46,454 nucleotides of DNA from an uncultured Gammaproteobacteria bacterium (GTDB lineage: Bacteria; Pseudomonadota; Gammaproteobacteria; Pseudomonadales; Pseudohongiellaceae): positions 1 through 46,454 of the forward strand of contig CAJXPR010000018.1 in the NCBI GenBank assembly GCA_913058135.1, read 5' to 3'. Position 1 is the stretch's first letter. The number at the start of each line of letters is the position of its first letter. Below the pieces are notes generated by a model. It saw only the letters and a list, made by a program, of their open reading frames with translations. It ran no database searches and was not told the DNA's origin. Both the position numbers and the translations under genes were made by a program. Of the stretch, positions 25,398 to 34,765 are shown in pieces.

Positions 25398-27695
25398 TTA
25401 CAGATTACTGTAGCGTAGCCGCAATCTCTGCCGAATGATCTCAGCGATCGTGTTAACCACAAATGTCAGTGCCAGCAGCACCAGTGCAGCCAGGAACAGC
25501 ACCCGGAAGTGCGAAGAACCCACCGCCGTTTCCGGCAATTCCACGGCAATATTGGCCGACAGCGTGCGCATGCCTTCAAAGATATTAAAATTGACCACAG
25601 GGCTGTTACCGGTGGCCATCAAAACAATCATGGTCTCACCCACAGCACGGCCGAAACCCATCATCACTGCGGAAAAAATGCCCGGGCTGGCGGTTGGCAA
25701 CACCACACCCATTACTGTCTGCCAGCGCGTGGCACCCAGCGCCAGTGACCCCTGCGTCAGGTGTCGTGGTACGGTGAACACTGCGTCTTCAGCGATCGAG
25801 AAAATGGTCGGGATCACCGCAAAGCCCATGGCAATGCCTACAATCAAGGCGTTTCGCTGATCATAGGTGATGCCGATGTCCGTGAACCATTGTCGCATGC
25901 TGCCATCAAAGAACCAGACTTCGACCCAGGGGCTGAGCTGGATGCACAGGGTGCCAAACAGCAAAATCAGTGGCACCATCAACGCGGCTTCCCAGCCATC
26001 GGGAACACAATTGCGGATGGAGCCAGGCAATCGTCCCCACGCATAGGCAAACACCAGCATCATGATCGGCATCAGGATAAAGAAACTGAATATGGCCGGC
26101 AGATGGTCTTCGACAAACGGCGCCAGCCACAGGCCGGCCAGAAAGCCCAGAATAACCGTAGGCAGGGCTTCCATGATTTCAATACTGGGTTTGACCACGC
26201 CGCGCAGCTTTGGCGTCATGAAGTAAGCGGTATAGATGGCACCGGCGATAGCCAGCGGCATGGCAAACAGCATGGCGTAAAACGCGGCTTTCAGGGTTCC
26301 GATCGTCAAGGGTGTCAAACTGAATTTCGATTCGAACTCGTCAGACCCGGACGATGATTGCCAGATGTACTCGGGATCGGCACGACCTTCATACCAGACC
26401 TTGTTCCACAAGGCATCCCAGGACAGCTGTGGATGCTCATTCCAGAGATCGGCGCTGACCACCTGTCCCTGGCTGTCCAGCCACAACAGACCGCTGTTGA
26501 TTTGCGAGATGGCAACCTGTTGCAGGGGCTGTTCGGAAACGCTATCCAGAAACAGCGTTCGGGCCGACGTGGCATAATGGATTCCCAACTGACCGGCAGC
26601 GTCAACAGCGACAAAACCTTTTCGTGTGTATTCGGGCGCTATTGATGTAATGGCTGCACCGTGCGAGTTGAATTGACGCACCTCTTCCAGTCGGTACTGA
26701 TTTTGTTCGTCACGGACCAGAAACCACTGACTCAGATTACCCTGCTCGGTGCCGAAAACGATGGACACTGCACCCACCAGAAATTCGGCAGCAGTCACCC
26801 GGCTGCCGGCACCGACATCAACTGACTGGACCAGTCGTGCCTGCGCGGGAGTGGAAATATCGTAGTAATGCACAAGACCTTGATCATCCAGTACAAACAG
26901 ATTGCTCAGTGACTTGTCCAGCAACAGTTTCTGTGCACGCCCGGGGACCGGCGGTAAAGTGTTCACCGTGCGGTTTACCTGCACTGCGCCAGTCAGCAGA
27001 TTGGTGCGGGTGGTCATATTGGCCAGCAGCAGGCGGCCGTCTTCGGTCACCGCTGCAACAGCAGTGCCCCCCGCGCCTCTCTGCATGTTCTCAACCGCGA
27101 CCAGGCGCAGTGCTCTGCCCTGCTCATCGATAACAAGTGGCGTCTCCCCCAGGGGATACTCCATTTGCGGGTTGATATCTCTCTCATCGTTGGGAAACGT
27201 GATCTGGAAGCCATGACGGGCAACGATGGCCTCACCGTTGCTGAAACCGAACGCGACGGTATTGGAAATGGCCTCGGCAGACCCGAAGCTGGTCACCTGG
27301 GCATTGTCCGGTACCGGCATGGCAAAGCGTTGGGATTCGGCACCGGTATTGGCGTCGAAGAACACCGCTTCACCGCGGTCCGTGTACTGGATACCCAGCT
27401 CTTCGTAGCGATCGAGCAACAACTGATAAGTCTGTGCACCGGTATCAGGAATGCTGTAGCTGTCCTGCGGCGTCACAGTGGCGCCCCGCAAAATGGGCGC
27501 AACTTCGTAAAACAGGTAAATGAAGATGGTCGCCAGCGCCAGCACCACGCCGTACCCTGCCGCAGTAATGCCCCAACGCGACATCTTGTCGCGACGCATA
27601 CGCTTCTTGCGCAGTGCCTGGCGTCGGTCGTGATCAGGCAACAGACTCTTGCTGCTCTTGCCCGGGGCAGGTAAATCTGGGGAGATGTCGGTCAT
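25398..27695 (-). CDS. pstC: Phosphate ABC transporter permease PstC, enlarged form
   Basis: 765 residues against about 320 for E. coli. After an N-terminal helix (about 43-66) comes a ~400-residue extracytoplasmic domain of repeated beta-type strands, propeller-like in appearance (SLSNLFVLDDQGLVHYYDIS; NSGLLWLDSQGQ). The six-helix permease lies in about 470-760, with the coupling motif VPRHLTQGSLALGATRWQTV. First gene of pstCAB; preceded by a strong Pho box at 27782-27799. Confidence 0.95.
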   Translation of the reverse strand: MTDISPDLPAPGKSSKSLLPDHDRRQALRKKRMRRDKMSRWGITAAGYGVVLALATIFIYLFYEVAPILRGATVTPQDSYSIPDTGAQTYQLLLDRYEELGIQYTDRGEAVFFDANTGAESQRFAMPVPDNAQVTSFGSAEAISNTVAFGFSNGEAIVARHGFQITFPNDERDINPQMEYPLGETPLVIDEQGRALRLVAVENMQRGAGGTAVAAVTEDGRLLLANMTTRTNLLTGAVQVNRTVNTLPPVPGRAQKLLLDKSLSNLFVLDDQGLVHYYDISTPAQARLVQSVDVGAGSRVTAAEFLVGAVSIVFGTEQGNLSQWFLVRDEQNQYRLEEVRQFNSHGAAITSIAPEYTRKGFVAVDAAGQLGIHYATSARTLFLDSVSEQPLQQVAISQINSGLLWLDSQGQVVSADLWNEHPQLSWDALWNKVWYEGRADPEYIWQSSSGSDEFESKFSLTPLTIGTLKAAFYAMLFAMPLAIAGAIYTAYFMTPKLRGVVKPSIEIMEALPTVILGFLAGLWLAPFVEDHLPAIFSFFILMPIMMLVFAYAWGRLPGSIRNCVPDGWEAALMVPLILLFGTLCIQLSPWVEVWFFDGSMRQWFTDIGITYDQRNALIVGIAMGFAVIPTIFSIAEDAVFTVPRHLTQGSLALGATRWQTVMGVVLPTASPGIFSAVMMGFGRAVGETMIVLMATGNSPVVNFNIFEGMRTLSANIAVELPETAVGSSHFRVLFLAALVLLALTFVVNTIAEIIRQRLRLRYSNL

Positions 27696-27765
27696 CGGCG
27701 AGGTTTGTCCTGGTCCTGGTTCTAGGTCTGGCTGATTCCAGCTTCAACGATCAATGTCGACGCGA

Positions 27766-27799
27766 ATCATACCAACTCAGTATGACGATTTTGTGACAA
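27766..27799 (-). promoter_or_regulatory. Pho-type promoter of pstCAB
   Basis: On the minus strand TTGTCAC-AAAA-TCGTCAT (27799-27782) fits the PhoB box of two 7-base repeats 11 bases apart. Exactly 10 bases downstream is TATGAT (27771-27766) as -10, the arrangement of E. coli Pho promoters where the box replaces -35. Confidence 0.8.
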
Positions 27800-27879
27800 G
27801 ACTGTCTTATTCCCAAAAAAGGTCGACATCCTTGTCGCTCAATCTTCCCAGGGGAGAGTCTGCAGACTAGATCATCTGC

Positions 27880-27897
27880 ATGACACCTTAATGACAG
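27880..27897 (-). promoter_or_regulatory. Second Pho box upstream of pstC
   Basis: CTGTCAT-TAAG-GTGTCAT on the minus strand is close to PhoB consensus. Only a weak -10 (TAGTCT) lies 10 bases downstream, so it may be an auxiliary binding site. It starts two bases past the pstS stop. Confidence 0.65.
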
Positions 27898-27899
27898 GC

Positions 27900-28877
27900 T
27901 TACTCGATCCCCAATTCGGCCAAAATGCGGTTGGTCAGTACTGCCGGCAACGTGACAAACCCGTCGCGATCCACAACTTCCTGCCCCTGCTTGCTGTACA
28001 CCATCTTGACGAATTCACGTGTCATCGGGTCCAGCTCGCGATTGGGGTGCTTGTTAATGTAGACAAACAGGTAGCGGGACAACGGATAGTCGCCGCTGGC
28101 CGCATTTTCCGGGGTCGCTTCAAAAACCTGGCCGCCCTCGGTGGCCGCCAGCGGTATCACACGCACGCCCGACGTGCGGTAGCCAATCCCTGAGTAACCG
28201 ATGCCGTTGATGGACTCGGTAATGCCCTGCACAACCGATGATGAACCGGGCTGCTCGTTAATACTGGATTTGAAATCACCACCACACATGGCGTTGTCCT
28301 TGAAGAACCCGTAGGTACCGGAAACCGCGTTTCGGCTGTAGAGCGCAAAATCACGGTTTTGCCAGTCGCCGGTCAGACCGAGATCGCCCCAACGAGTAAT
28401 ATCCTGGGGATAACCGCACCGACGGGTCGCTGAAAATATGGCGTCAACCTGCGGCAGACTCAGGCTCTCAATGGGGTTGTCACGATTGACATAGACTGCC
28501 AGCATGTCCACAGCCACGGGCAGCTCGGTCGGCGGGTAGCCAAACCTTTCTTCAAAAGCCTGGATTTCGGATTGACGCATGCCGCGGCTCATGGGCGCCA
28601 GCATGGCTGTACCTTCGGTCAGTGCGGGCGGCGCAGTCGAGGAACCGGCTCCCTGAATCTGGACATTGACGTTGGGGTAAAATTTATTGAATTCCTCCGC
28701 CCACAGCGTCATCAGATTGTTGAGCGTGTCGGAACCGATACTGGACAGGTTGCCGGAAACACCGGAGACGCGCTCGTAGTCGGGCAGGTTCGGATCAACA
28801 TCGGCAATTACCTGCGCCGACAGTGACAGGGAACCCGCTACCGCGATGGCGGCCAAAGCTTGTTTGTATTTCAACAT
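27900..28877 (-). CDS. pstS: Phosphate-binding protein PstS
   Basis: 325 residues with a signal peptide (about 1-25, SLSLSAQVIA-D). Phosphate-contact motifs are GSDT, GAGSSTAPPAL and MSRGM; SRNAVSGTYGFFKD holds further ligands. It binds phosphate in the periplasm and delivers it to PstCA. A ribosome site GGAG precedes ATG 28877. It has its own Pho promoter (28929-28962) and is separated from pstC by 204 bases holding two more Pho boxes, so pstS and pstCAB can be expressed at different levels. Confidence 0.96.
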   Translation of the reverse strand: MLKYKQALAAIAVAGSLSLSAQVIADVDPNLPDYERVSGVSGNLSSIGSDTLNNLMTLWAEEFNKFYPNVNVQIQGAGSSTAPPALTEGTAMLAPMSRGMRQSEIQAFEERFGYPPTELPVAVDMLAVYVNRDNPIESLSLPQVDAIFSATRRCGYPQDITRWGDLGLTGDWQNRDFALYSRNAVSGTYGFFKDNAMCGGDFKSSINEQPGSSSVVQGITESINGIGYSGIGYRTSGVRVIPLAATEGGQVFEATPENAASGDYPLSRYLFVYINKHPNRELDPMTREFVKMVYSKQGQEVVDRDGFVTLPAVLTNRILAELGIE

Positions 28878-28928
28878 ATGTACGATCTCCTTCAGGGCAA
28901 CAAAAGTGAATCAGCGATCACGTGTGCC

Positions 28929-28962
28929 ACTATAACGACCGTGTATGACAAATATATGACAA
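28929..28962 (-). promoter_or_regulatory. Pho-type promoter of pstS
   Basis: Minus strand TTGTCAT-ATAT-TTGTCAT (28962-28945) is an almost ideal PhoB box. Ten bases downstream is TATAGT (28934-28929) as -10. A further TGTCA at 28970-28966 may be a third half-site. Confidence 0.85.
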
Positions 28963-28977
28963 AGCTGACATACAAGA

Positions 28978-30654
28978 TCAATCGGCCCCGGATTCCGTCT
29001 CTGCCTGGTCGCTGACCGCTCGCTCTTCAACAGTGCTTTTTCCGGCCACGGCGGGCACTGCCCGCCCCAGTTCAGAGAGCCGAATGGCAATGCGGGTGGC
29101 CCGCTCAGCGACACGCAGCATCATGCGCAAGCTGTCAATTGCCGGGTTGAGGCGTTGGACCGGCAACCGGCCCCGGACACTGGCATCCAGCAGGCCGGTT
29201 TTCAGGTCTCGCCAGGTGACCCGCAAGGCCTGATAGGCGTCGTCTACCTCGGCCGCACTGAAGTCGCCACGGTCGGGGTTGCACAAGTCCAGATGTTTGA
29301 GCACAGCGGCCCGGTAAGCCAGTATGTGCTCACCTTCTTCTGTATGCAGCAAATATTCAACATCGGCATCCGTTTCCGCACTGGCCTGGGCGTGCGCAAC
29401 CGCCTCATCAACATAATTGGCAATCCGCAGTATCATTGGCAGCTGCATCGCCACATCCGTACTCAGACGGTCTTTTTCCAGGTCTGTCACTGATTTTTCA
29501 ACATAGCGCACCAGCTGCCGAATGCCGTCATGTTGCGCCTGCAATTCGGCACCTGGTGCACCCTCGTTATTGATCGCATCCACGGCATGAGCCCGGGTCA
29601 GTTCGGCCATGCGTTTGAGCTCAAGAAAAAAAGCATCCATGGCCAGCGCCGGCGACACCATGACGTTGCTATCCAGATACTGTGGCCGCCCGAGTTTTTC
29701 GGACAACACCACAAACCGGTGTTCCAGCCAGGCGCTGATGCGCTTCACTATGGGAATCAGCAGCAGTACGCCCAACACATTAAAACTGGTGTGAAACAGG
29801 GCCAGACTGAAAGCGGGGTACTGCTGCATGCTGGTGGACACCGACTGCAGCCAGATAATCGCCGGCAACAACATGATGCCCAGTACTGCATTAAAGCCAT
29901 TGATCACAACGTGGCCAGCTGCGACGCGCTTGGCATTGGATGTCGCACCGATAACCGCCAGCGCTGACGTGGAGGTGGTGCCAACGGTAGCACCAATTGC
30001 GGCTGCAGCCGCCGCAGGGAAGCTGATCACGCCTCCGGTCAACGCGGTCAGGGTAATGGCAATGGCGGCACTCGAGGATTGTGTCAGCAAGGTCATCACG
30101 AAACCGACACCCACAAAGATAATGGCGCCCGCAAACCCTTCGGGGGACAGACTGGCCAGGTCCATATGCTGCGCAAAGCCCGCAAATGCTCCTCGCAAAA
30201 AATCAATGCCAATAAAAAACAGGCCGAACCCGGCGATGGCTTCGCCCAGGGCTCCCAGGCGACGCGACGGCCCCACCAGCCGCATCACCATACCCGCGCC
30301 TACCAGCGGCAGCGCAAACGCGGTGATGCTGAACTGAAACCCGACCATGGATACCAGCCAGCCGGTCATGGTCGTGCCGACAGTCGCGCCCAGCACTACG
30401 CCCAGCGCCTGATGAATACTCAGCAGACCGGCATTCACAAAACCGATCGTGGCCACTGTCACGGCACTTGAAGACTGCACCAGACTGGTCAGCAATGCGC
30501 CGGATAAAATGCCGCGCCAGACGGTGGCCGTAGAACGGCCGAGAATCTCCCGCAGTGCGCCGCCCGCTGCCAGTTTAAGGCCATCGGTAATCATTGACAC
30601 AGCCAGCAGGAACAGGCCGAGCCCTCCGGCCAGCGTACCAAACGCAATCAGCAT
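28978..30654 (-). CDS. Na/Pi cotransporter family protein with PhoU-like C-terminus
   Basis: 558 residues. The first ~330 form the duplicated NptA/PNaS membrane domain: two repeats, each with a QSSSA motif (LVQSSSAVTVATIGFVNAG; LLTQSSSAAIAITLTAL). Residues ~340-540 are a helical PhoU-like domain. It should move phosphate with Na+ across the inner membrane; direction is debated for bacterial members. It lies just upstream of pstS on the same strand, with the pstS Pho promoter in between. No Pho box is seen before it. Confidence 0.9.
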   Translation of the reverse strand: MLIAFGTLAGGLGLFLLAVSMITDGLKLAAGGALREILGRSTATVWRGILSGALLTSLVQSSSAVTVATIGFVNAGLLSIHQALGVVLGATVGTTMTGWLVSMVGFQFSITAFALPLVGAGMVMRLVGPSRRLGALGEAIAGFGLFFIGIDFLRGAFAGFAQHMDLASLSPEGFAGAIIFVGVGFVMTLLTQSSSAAIAITLTALTGGVISFPAAAAAAIGATVGTTSTSALAVIGATSNAKRVAAGHVVINGFNAVLGIMLLPAIIWLQSVSTSMQQYPAFSLALFHTSFNVLGVLLLIPIVKRISAWLEHRFVVLSEKLGRPQYLDSNVMVSPALAMDAFFLELKRMAELTRAHAVDAINNEGAPGAELQAQHDGIRQLVRYVEKSVTDLEKDRLSTDVAMQLPMILRIANYVDEAVAHAQASAETDADVEYLLHTEEGEHILAYRAAVLKHLDLCNPDRGDFSAAEVDDAYQALRVTWRDLKTGLLDASVRGRLPVQRLNPAIDSLRMMLRVAERATRIAIRLSELGRAVPAVAGKSTVEERAVSDQAETESGAD

Positions 30655-30723
30655 TAATATCCTCCCGCCTGCCGTGAATCGCCCTGAACCAGATCAGGGA
30701 CGCGAGCTGAGATCGCCCGTGTT

Positions 30724-31593
30724 CTATCTGAACACTACAGTTTTGTTGCCATTGACAATGATGCGGTGCTCGCAATGCCACTTGAGGGCGCGGGCAAATG
30801 CCGCACACTCCGCGTCCCGGCCAATCTGCATTAGCTCATCGATATCAAAGTTGTGATCTATGCGTTCGACTGCCTGTTCAATAATGGGCCCTTCGTCCAG
30901 ATCTGTGGTGACGTAGTGAGCCGTTGCGCCGATGATCTTTACACCGCGCATGTAGGCTTGCCGATAGGGATTGGCGCCTTTGAAACCGGGCAGAAAGGAA
31001 TGGTGGATATTGATGATGCGGCCCGCCATTACCTCGCACATGCGTGGGGACAAAATCTGCATGTAGCGCGCCAGACCCAGCACATCGACCTGTTTGTCAG
31101 TGACAACATCCAGCATGGCGGCTTCCTGCGCCGCCTTGGTTTCCGGGGTCAGGGGCAGGTAGAAATAATCCAGCCCATACCATTCAGTGATGCCTCGCAT
31201 GTCCTCATGATTGGAGACCACACCAACGACATCGGCCGGTAACGCACCGGCACTCCAGCGGTGCAAAATATCATTCAGACAGTGCCCGTGACGCGACACA
31301 GCCAGCAGCAGTCTTGGCCGCCTGCTCAGGTCGAAAAAGCTCCATTGCATGTCAAAACGCTGGGCGATGGCACCAAAGTCTTCGCCAAGCTTGTCCGTGG
31401 CCGGCAGGTGAGCCTCCACTTCCTCGAACTCCACCCTCATGAAAAACCGGTCAATGACCGGATCACGGTGCTGCGCCGCCTCGCTGATCGTCGCCCCGCG
31501 CTGAAACAGAAAATCACTGACCGCACGAACAATACCGTTCGCCTCCGGACAGGACACTGTCAGAACATATTTGCCTTTGCTGTCTGCTGCCAT
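30724..31593 (-). CDS. purU: Formyltetrahydrofolate deformylase
   Basis: Hydrolyses 10-formyl-tetrahydrofolate to formate and tetrahydrofolate, supplying formate and balancing one-carbon pools. 289 residues: an N-terminal ACT domain (about 8-85, YVLTVSCPEANGIVRAVSDF) and a C-terminal formyltransferase-fold domain with INIHHSFLPGFKGANPYRQA and the Asp loop VTTDLDEGPIIEQ. Length and motifs are standard. Transcribed alone towards the Na/Pi gene (69-base gap). folD, the enzyme making formyl-THF precursors, is at 33834. Confidence 0.95.
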   Translation of the reverse strand: MAADSKGKYVLTVSCPEANGIVRAVSDFLFQRGATISEAAQHRDPVIDRFFMRVEFEEVEAHLPATDKLGEDFGAIAQRFDMQWSFFDLSRRPRLLLAVSRHGHCLNDILHRWSAGALPADVVGVVSNHEDMRGITEWYGLDYFYLPLTPETKAAQEAAMLDVVTDKQVDVLGLARYMQILSPRMCEVMAGRIINIHHSFLPGFKGANPYRQAYMRGVKIIGATAHYVTTDLDEGPIIEQAVERIDHNFDIDELMQIGRDAECAAFARALKWHCEHRIIVNGNKTVVFR

Positions 31594-31771
31594 AAATACC
31601 GTTTTCCCTGACGTCTGTGAGTCACCTGTTGGCCGGATGCGAATAGTAGCATTTTTCCCCGATGTATTAACCCTGCCCCCCGATCAGGGGGTGCCCGCAG
31701 GCCGGCGTATGACCTACCCTACCGGCGTGCAATAAACCTCAACGAATCAAGATGGCAATGGAGCAAGAGCA

Positions 31772-32809
31772 ATGGCTATTTTCAAGAACAAACTGCGCCG
31801 GGTATTGGCACTCTGTGGAGCAGGCGCCATGATGCTGGGCAGCAGCACTGGGTTTGCGCAGTCAGCATCAATACCCGCGTCCCTGGAAGGAACTTATTCG
31901 TTGACTTTCGGGTCGGCTCAAACCGACGCACCGCTGGCCAATGGCACAACCATCGACATGGTCATCGCCGGCGGTGGCACGGTCTGTATCGCCGACCTGG
32001 TATTGAGCGGGCCGACGGTATCGGGCGCGGAAGCAATCTGGAACATACCGGCACTGGGCGTCAAACTGGCAGTATCCGATGTGACCTCCGGCAGCTTTAA
32101 TGAAGCCAACGTGATGTCCACAGCCGATGTTTTTCTGGGTCAGTTCACTGGCAGCAAAACCAGCAATTCCACCAGTTGCGGTCTACTCGGAGGCACGCCG
32201 CCGAACATGAGTCAGATCAGCCAACTGGTAGCAAAAGCCGAAGAGCTGCATGCCGATCTTTTTCCGAGTACAGCCGTTGACAGCGCCTTCAGCATCCTGG
32301 ATGGCTACGTCTATCGCTACTATCCCAGCACCACAACCTATATCGGTATCAAGGACAGTACCGTTTATGTCATGGGAGGCGCGTTTGGCGACGCCCCGGT
32401 GACCATTGGCACTGTTGCCAATACGCTGGCGGAACTGACCGGGCAACCGGTTGACCCGATTGATGAACCGGTCGTGGAGATACCTGATGGCGACTATACA
32501 TTGACCATCTCCGGCACAGTATCAACCAGCGGTGTCAGCACACCGTTCACCTTCCAAATCGATAGCATCCCGGCGCCTGGTGACACCGAACTCGACAGCC
32601 TGGAAGATGATGTCAAAAAGGCTCTGAAAGATGCCGAGGGCGTTGATACCAGTACCTTCAGCAGTTTCCAGATCAGCGAAGTCAGTGTCAGCGATGACCG
32701 GGTTTTCTACCGGGCCCAGTTCTCTGCGACCACCACCACACAAACCGTGATCGGACCGATCACCACCAATGTGGCCTATAACCTGACCTTTGAATACCTC
32801 AAGAAATAG
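31772..32809 (+). CDS. Exported beta-rich protein of unknown function
   Basis: 345 residues with a signal peptide (cleavage near FAQ-SAS, residue 30). Residues ~150-225 carry a segment (ELHADLFPSTAVDSAFSILD; YRYYPSTTTYIGIKDSTVYV) that I recall from many uncharacterised exported gammaproteobacterial proteins, often as a repeat or C-terminal domain. The remainder is Thr/Ser-rich and beta-strand-like. Two Cys (in GGTVCIADL and STSCGLL) may form a disulfide. GGAG precedes the ATG and a strong terminator follows (32833-32868), so it is probably a single-gene unit. Function unknown. Confidence 0.8.
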   Translation: MAIFKNKLRRVLALCGAGAMMLGSSTGFAQSASIPASLEGTYSLTFGSAQTDAPLANGTTIDMVIAGGGTVCIADLVLSGPTVSGAEAIWNIPALGVKLAVSDVTSGSFNEANVMSTADVFLGQFTGSKTSNSTSCGLLGGTPPNMSQISQLVAKAEELHADLFPSTAVDSAFSILDGYVYRYYPSTTTYIGIKDSTVYVMGGAFGDAPVTIGTVANTLAELTGQPVDPIDEPVVEIPDGDYTLTISGTVSTSGVSTPFTFQIDSIPAPGDTELDSLEDDVKKALKDAEGVDTSTFSSFQISEVSVSDDRVFYRAQFSATTTTQTVIGPITTNVAYNLTFEYLKK

Positions 32810-32832
32810 CGCTTGCGGATCAGGCTTACTGC

Positions 32833-32868
32833 AGAGGTTGTTGCCGACCGGCAACAACCTCTTTTTTT
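32833..32868 (+). terminator. Intrinsic terminator after the 345-residue exported protein
   Basis: A perfect 13-bp stem (AGAGGTTGTTGCC with GGCAACAACCTCT), a GACC loop and a run of seven T. Confidence 0.95.
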
Positions 32869-32896
32869 ATTGGCAGCCGCGCGCTATGCTGTGTGC

Positions 32897-33304
32897 ATGA
32901 TCCTACCAAAGCGATTCAACCTGGCTCTCCTGGCTGGCGTCGGCCTGTCCATCCTGATCAGCTCCAGTGCCCTGGCACAGGACCTCAGCGGTCAATGGCG
33001 GGGCACACTGGTTGCCGCGCAATATGATCCCATTGATGTGGTTTTCAACCTTGACAAGGCCGATGAACATTCGCCGCACACAGGTACCCTGGACATCCCC
33101 AGCCAGTTTCGCCGTGGGCTGCCCATCGACAGTATCAGCATCCGGGACCAGCAGATCACCATCAGACTGGGCAGCATTCAGGTCGAGTATTATGGCAACC
33201 TGATTCGGGCAGAAGACGGCCAGATCATCGCCATTGAAGGTGACTGGAACCAGTCGGGCGAATATGTTCCGCTTCGCCTGGTGGTCAACCCTGCCCTTCG
33301 CTAA
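32897..33304 (+). CDS. Small exported protein of unknown function
   Basis: 135 residues from ATG 32897. A signal peptide (MILPKRFNLALLAGVGLSIL to ALAQ) is followed by a ~110-residue beta-rich domain beginning DLSGQWRGTLVAAQYDPIDV. The D-x-x-G-x-W-x-G opening is a common start of lipocalin-like or DUF-type periplasmic domains, but I do not recognise the family. It follows a strong terminator and precedes the glyoxalase-like gene by 49 bases. Confidence 0.72.
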   Translation: MILPKRFNLALLAGVGLSILISSSALAQDLSGQWRGTLVAAQYDPIDVVFNLDKADEHSPHTGTLDIPSQFRRGLPIDSISIRDQQITIRLGSIQVEYYGNLIRAEDGQIIAIEGDWNQSGEYVPLRLVVNPALR

Positions 33305-33353
33305 ACAGGGCGTGTTACGCGTTAACCGCCCGGCAATTCTCGGGAGATAGATT

Positions 33354-33773
33354 ATGAAATACCTCCACACCATGGTGCGCGTCAGCAACCTTGAAGCCTC
33401 TCTGGATTTTTACTGCAACAAGCTGGGCCTCAAGGAGCTCAGTCGGCGGGACAATGAATCAGGGCGGTTTACCCTGGTTTTTCTGGCCGCCGAAGGCGAC
33501 GAAAACGCCCAGATCGAGCTAACCCATAATTGGGATCCGGAGACCTACGGTGAGGGTCGCAACTTTGGTCACCTGGCTTACCGCGTCGACAATATCTACG
33601 ATTTGTGTGCGTCGCTGCAGAGCCAGGGCGTCACCATCAACCGCCCGCCACGCGATGGGCGGATGGCCTTTATCCGGTCACCCGACAACATCTCCATTGA
33701 ATTGCTGCAGGCCGGCGACCCGCTGCCGCCCCAGGAACCGTGGGCCAGCATGCCCAATACCGGCAAATGGTAG
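33354..33773 (+). CDS. gloA: Lactoylglutathione lyase-like VOC protein (glyoxalase I)
   Basis: 139 residues, a little over the 135 of E. coli GloA. Predicted metal ligands are all present: His5 (LHTMVRV), Glu55 (QIELTHNW), His73 (GHLAYRV) and Glu116 (ISIELLQ). Glyoxalase I turns the methylglyoxal-glutathione adduct into S-lactoylglutathione, and frmAB elsewhere in the window also uses glutathione. GGGAG lies upstream of the ATG. The C-terminus [15 protein letters not shown] is typical. Confidence 0.92.
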   Translation: MKYLHTMVRVSNLEASLDFYCNKLGLKELSRRDNESGRFTLVFLAAEGDENAQIELTHNWDPETYGEGRNFGHLAYRVDNIYDLCASLQSQGVTINRPPRDGRMAFIRSPDNISIELLQAGDPLPPQEPWASMPNTGKW

Positions 33774-33833
33774 CTTGAGCCACTGACGGCGCTCGTTTAT
33801 GATTGCCACCTTTACTGAACAGGGGCTCTCATC

Positions 33834-34715
33834 ATGCAATTACTTGACGGCAAACAGACTGCGGAAGTACTCAAGGCACAGATTGCCGAGCAGGTCGATC
33901 AGCTCCGCGCCCAAGGCGGAAAAATCCCCCATCTGGCAGCCGTTCTGGTCGGCCAGGATGGCGCCAGCGAGACCTACGTCAACAACAAGGTGCTGGCCTG
34001 CGAACGGGTAGGCTTTAAGTCAACGCTGGTTCGTCTGGACAGTGACGTCAGTGAAGAGGTGCTGCTCGCCGAGATCGACAAACTGAACAACGATCCCGAT
34101 ATTGATGGTTTTATCGTTCAGTTACCCCTGCCTGCGCACATCAATGAAACCCGCGTGACCCTGGCGATAGATCCGGCCAAGGACGTGGATGGCTTTTGCC
34201 CCGAGAATGTAGGCCGCCTGTGTCTTGGCCTGCCAACATTCATCTCGGCGACGCCTAACGGCATCATGGAACTGCTGCGCCACCACCAGATTGAAACCGA
34301 GGGTAAACATTGCGTAGTGATTGGCCGCAGCAATATTGTGGGTACGCCGATGTCATTACTGATGTCACGCAATACCAATCCGGGCAATAGTACCGTCACC
34401 CTTGTCCACAGCCGCACCCGGGACATGGCTGCCATCTGTCGCAGCGCCGACATTCTCATCGTGGCCATTGGCAAAGCCGAGTTTGTTGGCGCCGATATGG
34501 TCAAGGACGGCGCGGTAGTCATTGATGTCGGCATCACCCGTCTGCCGGACGCCAGCAAAAAGTCCGGCTATCGACTGGCCGGCGACGTCGACTTTGCCGC
34601 CGTCAAGGACAAGTGCAGCTGGATCACCCCGGTACCGGGTGGCGTGGGCCCGATGACCATTGTCTCACTGTTACAGAACACGCTGAAAGCACAGTCGCTG
34701 CGGCAACATTTTTGA
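33834..34715 (+). CDS. folD: Bifunctional methylene-THF dehydrogenase/methenyl-THF cyclohydrolase
   Basis: 293 residues. The catalytic Tyr-Lys pair lies in [10 protein letters not shown]; the signatures [13 protein letters not shown] and [14 protein letters not shown] (NADP loop) and the tail [12 protein letters not shown] are present. It interconverts 5,10-methylene-, methenyl- and 10-formyl-THF in the cytoplasm and supplies substrate for PurU. Runs in the same direction as the glyoxalase (60-base gap) and the aminotransferase (50-base gap). Confidence 0.97.
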   Translation: MQLLDGKQTAEVLKAQIAEQVDQLRAQGGKIPHLAAVLVGQDGASETYVNNKVLACERVGFKSTLVRLDSDVSEEVLLAEIDKLNNDPDIDGFIVQLPLPAHINETRVTLAIDPAKDVDGFCPENVGRLCLGLPTFISATPNGIMELLRHHQIETEGKHCVVIGRSNIVGTPMSLLMSRNTNPGNSTVTLVHSRTRDMAAICRSADILIVAIGKAEFVGADMVKDGAVVIDVGITRLPDASKKSGYRLAGDVDFAAVKDKCSWITPVPGGVGPMTIVSLLQNTLKAQSLRQHF

Positions 34716-34765
34716 TTGGTAACCGGTGGCTGTGAAGCGCTGCCATCTGAACAGGAAAAACCCGC

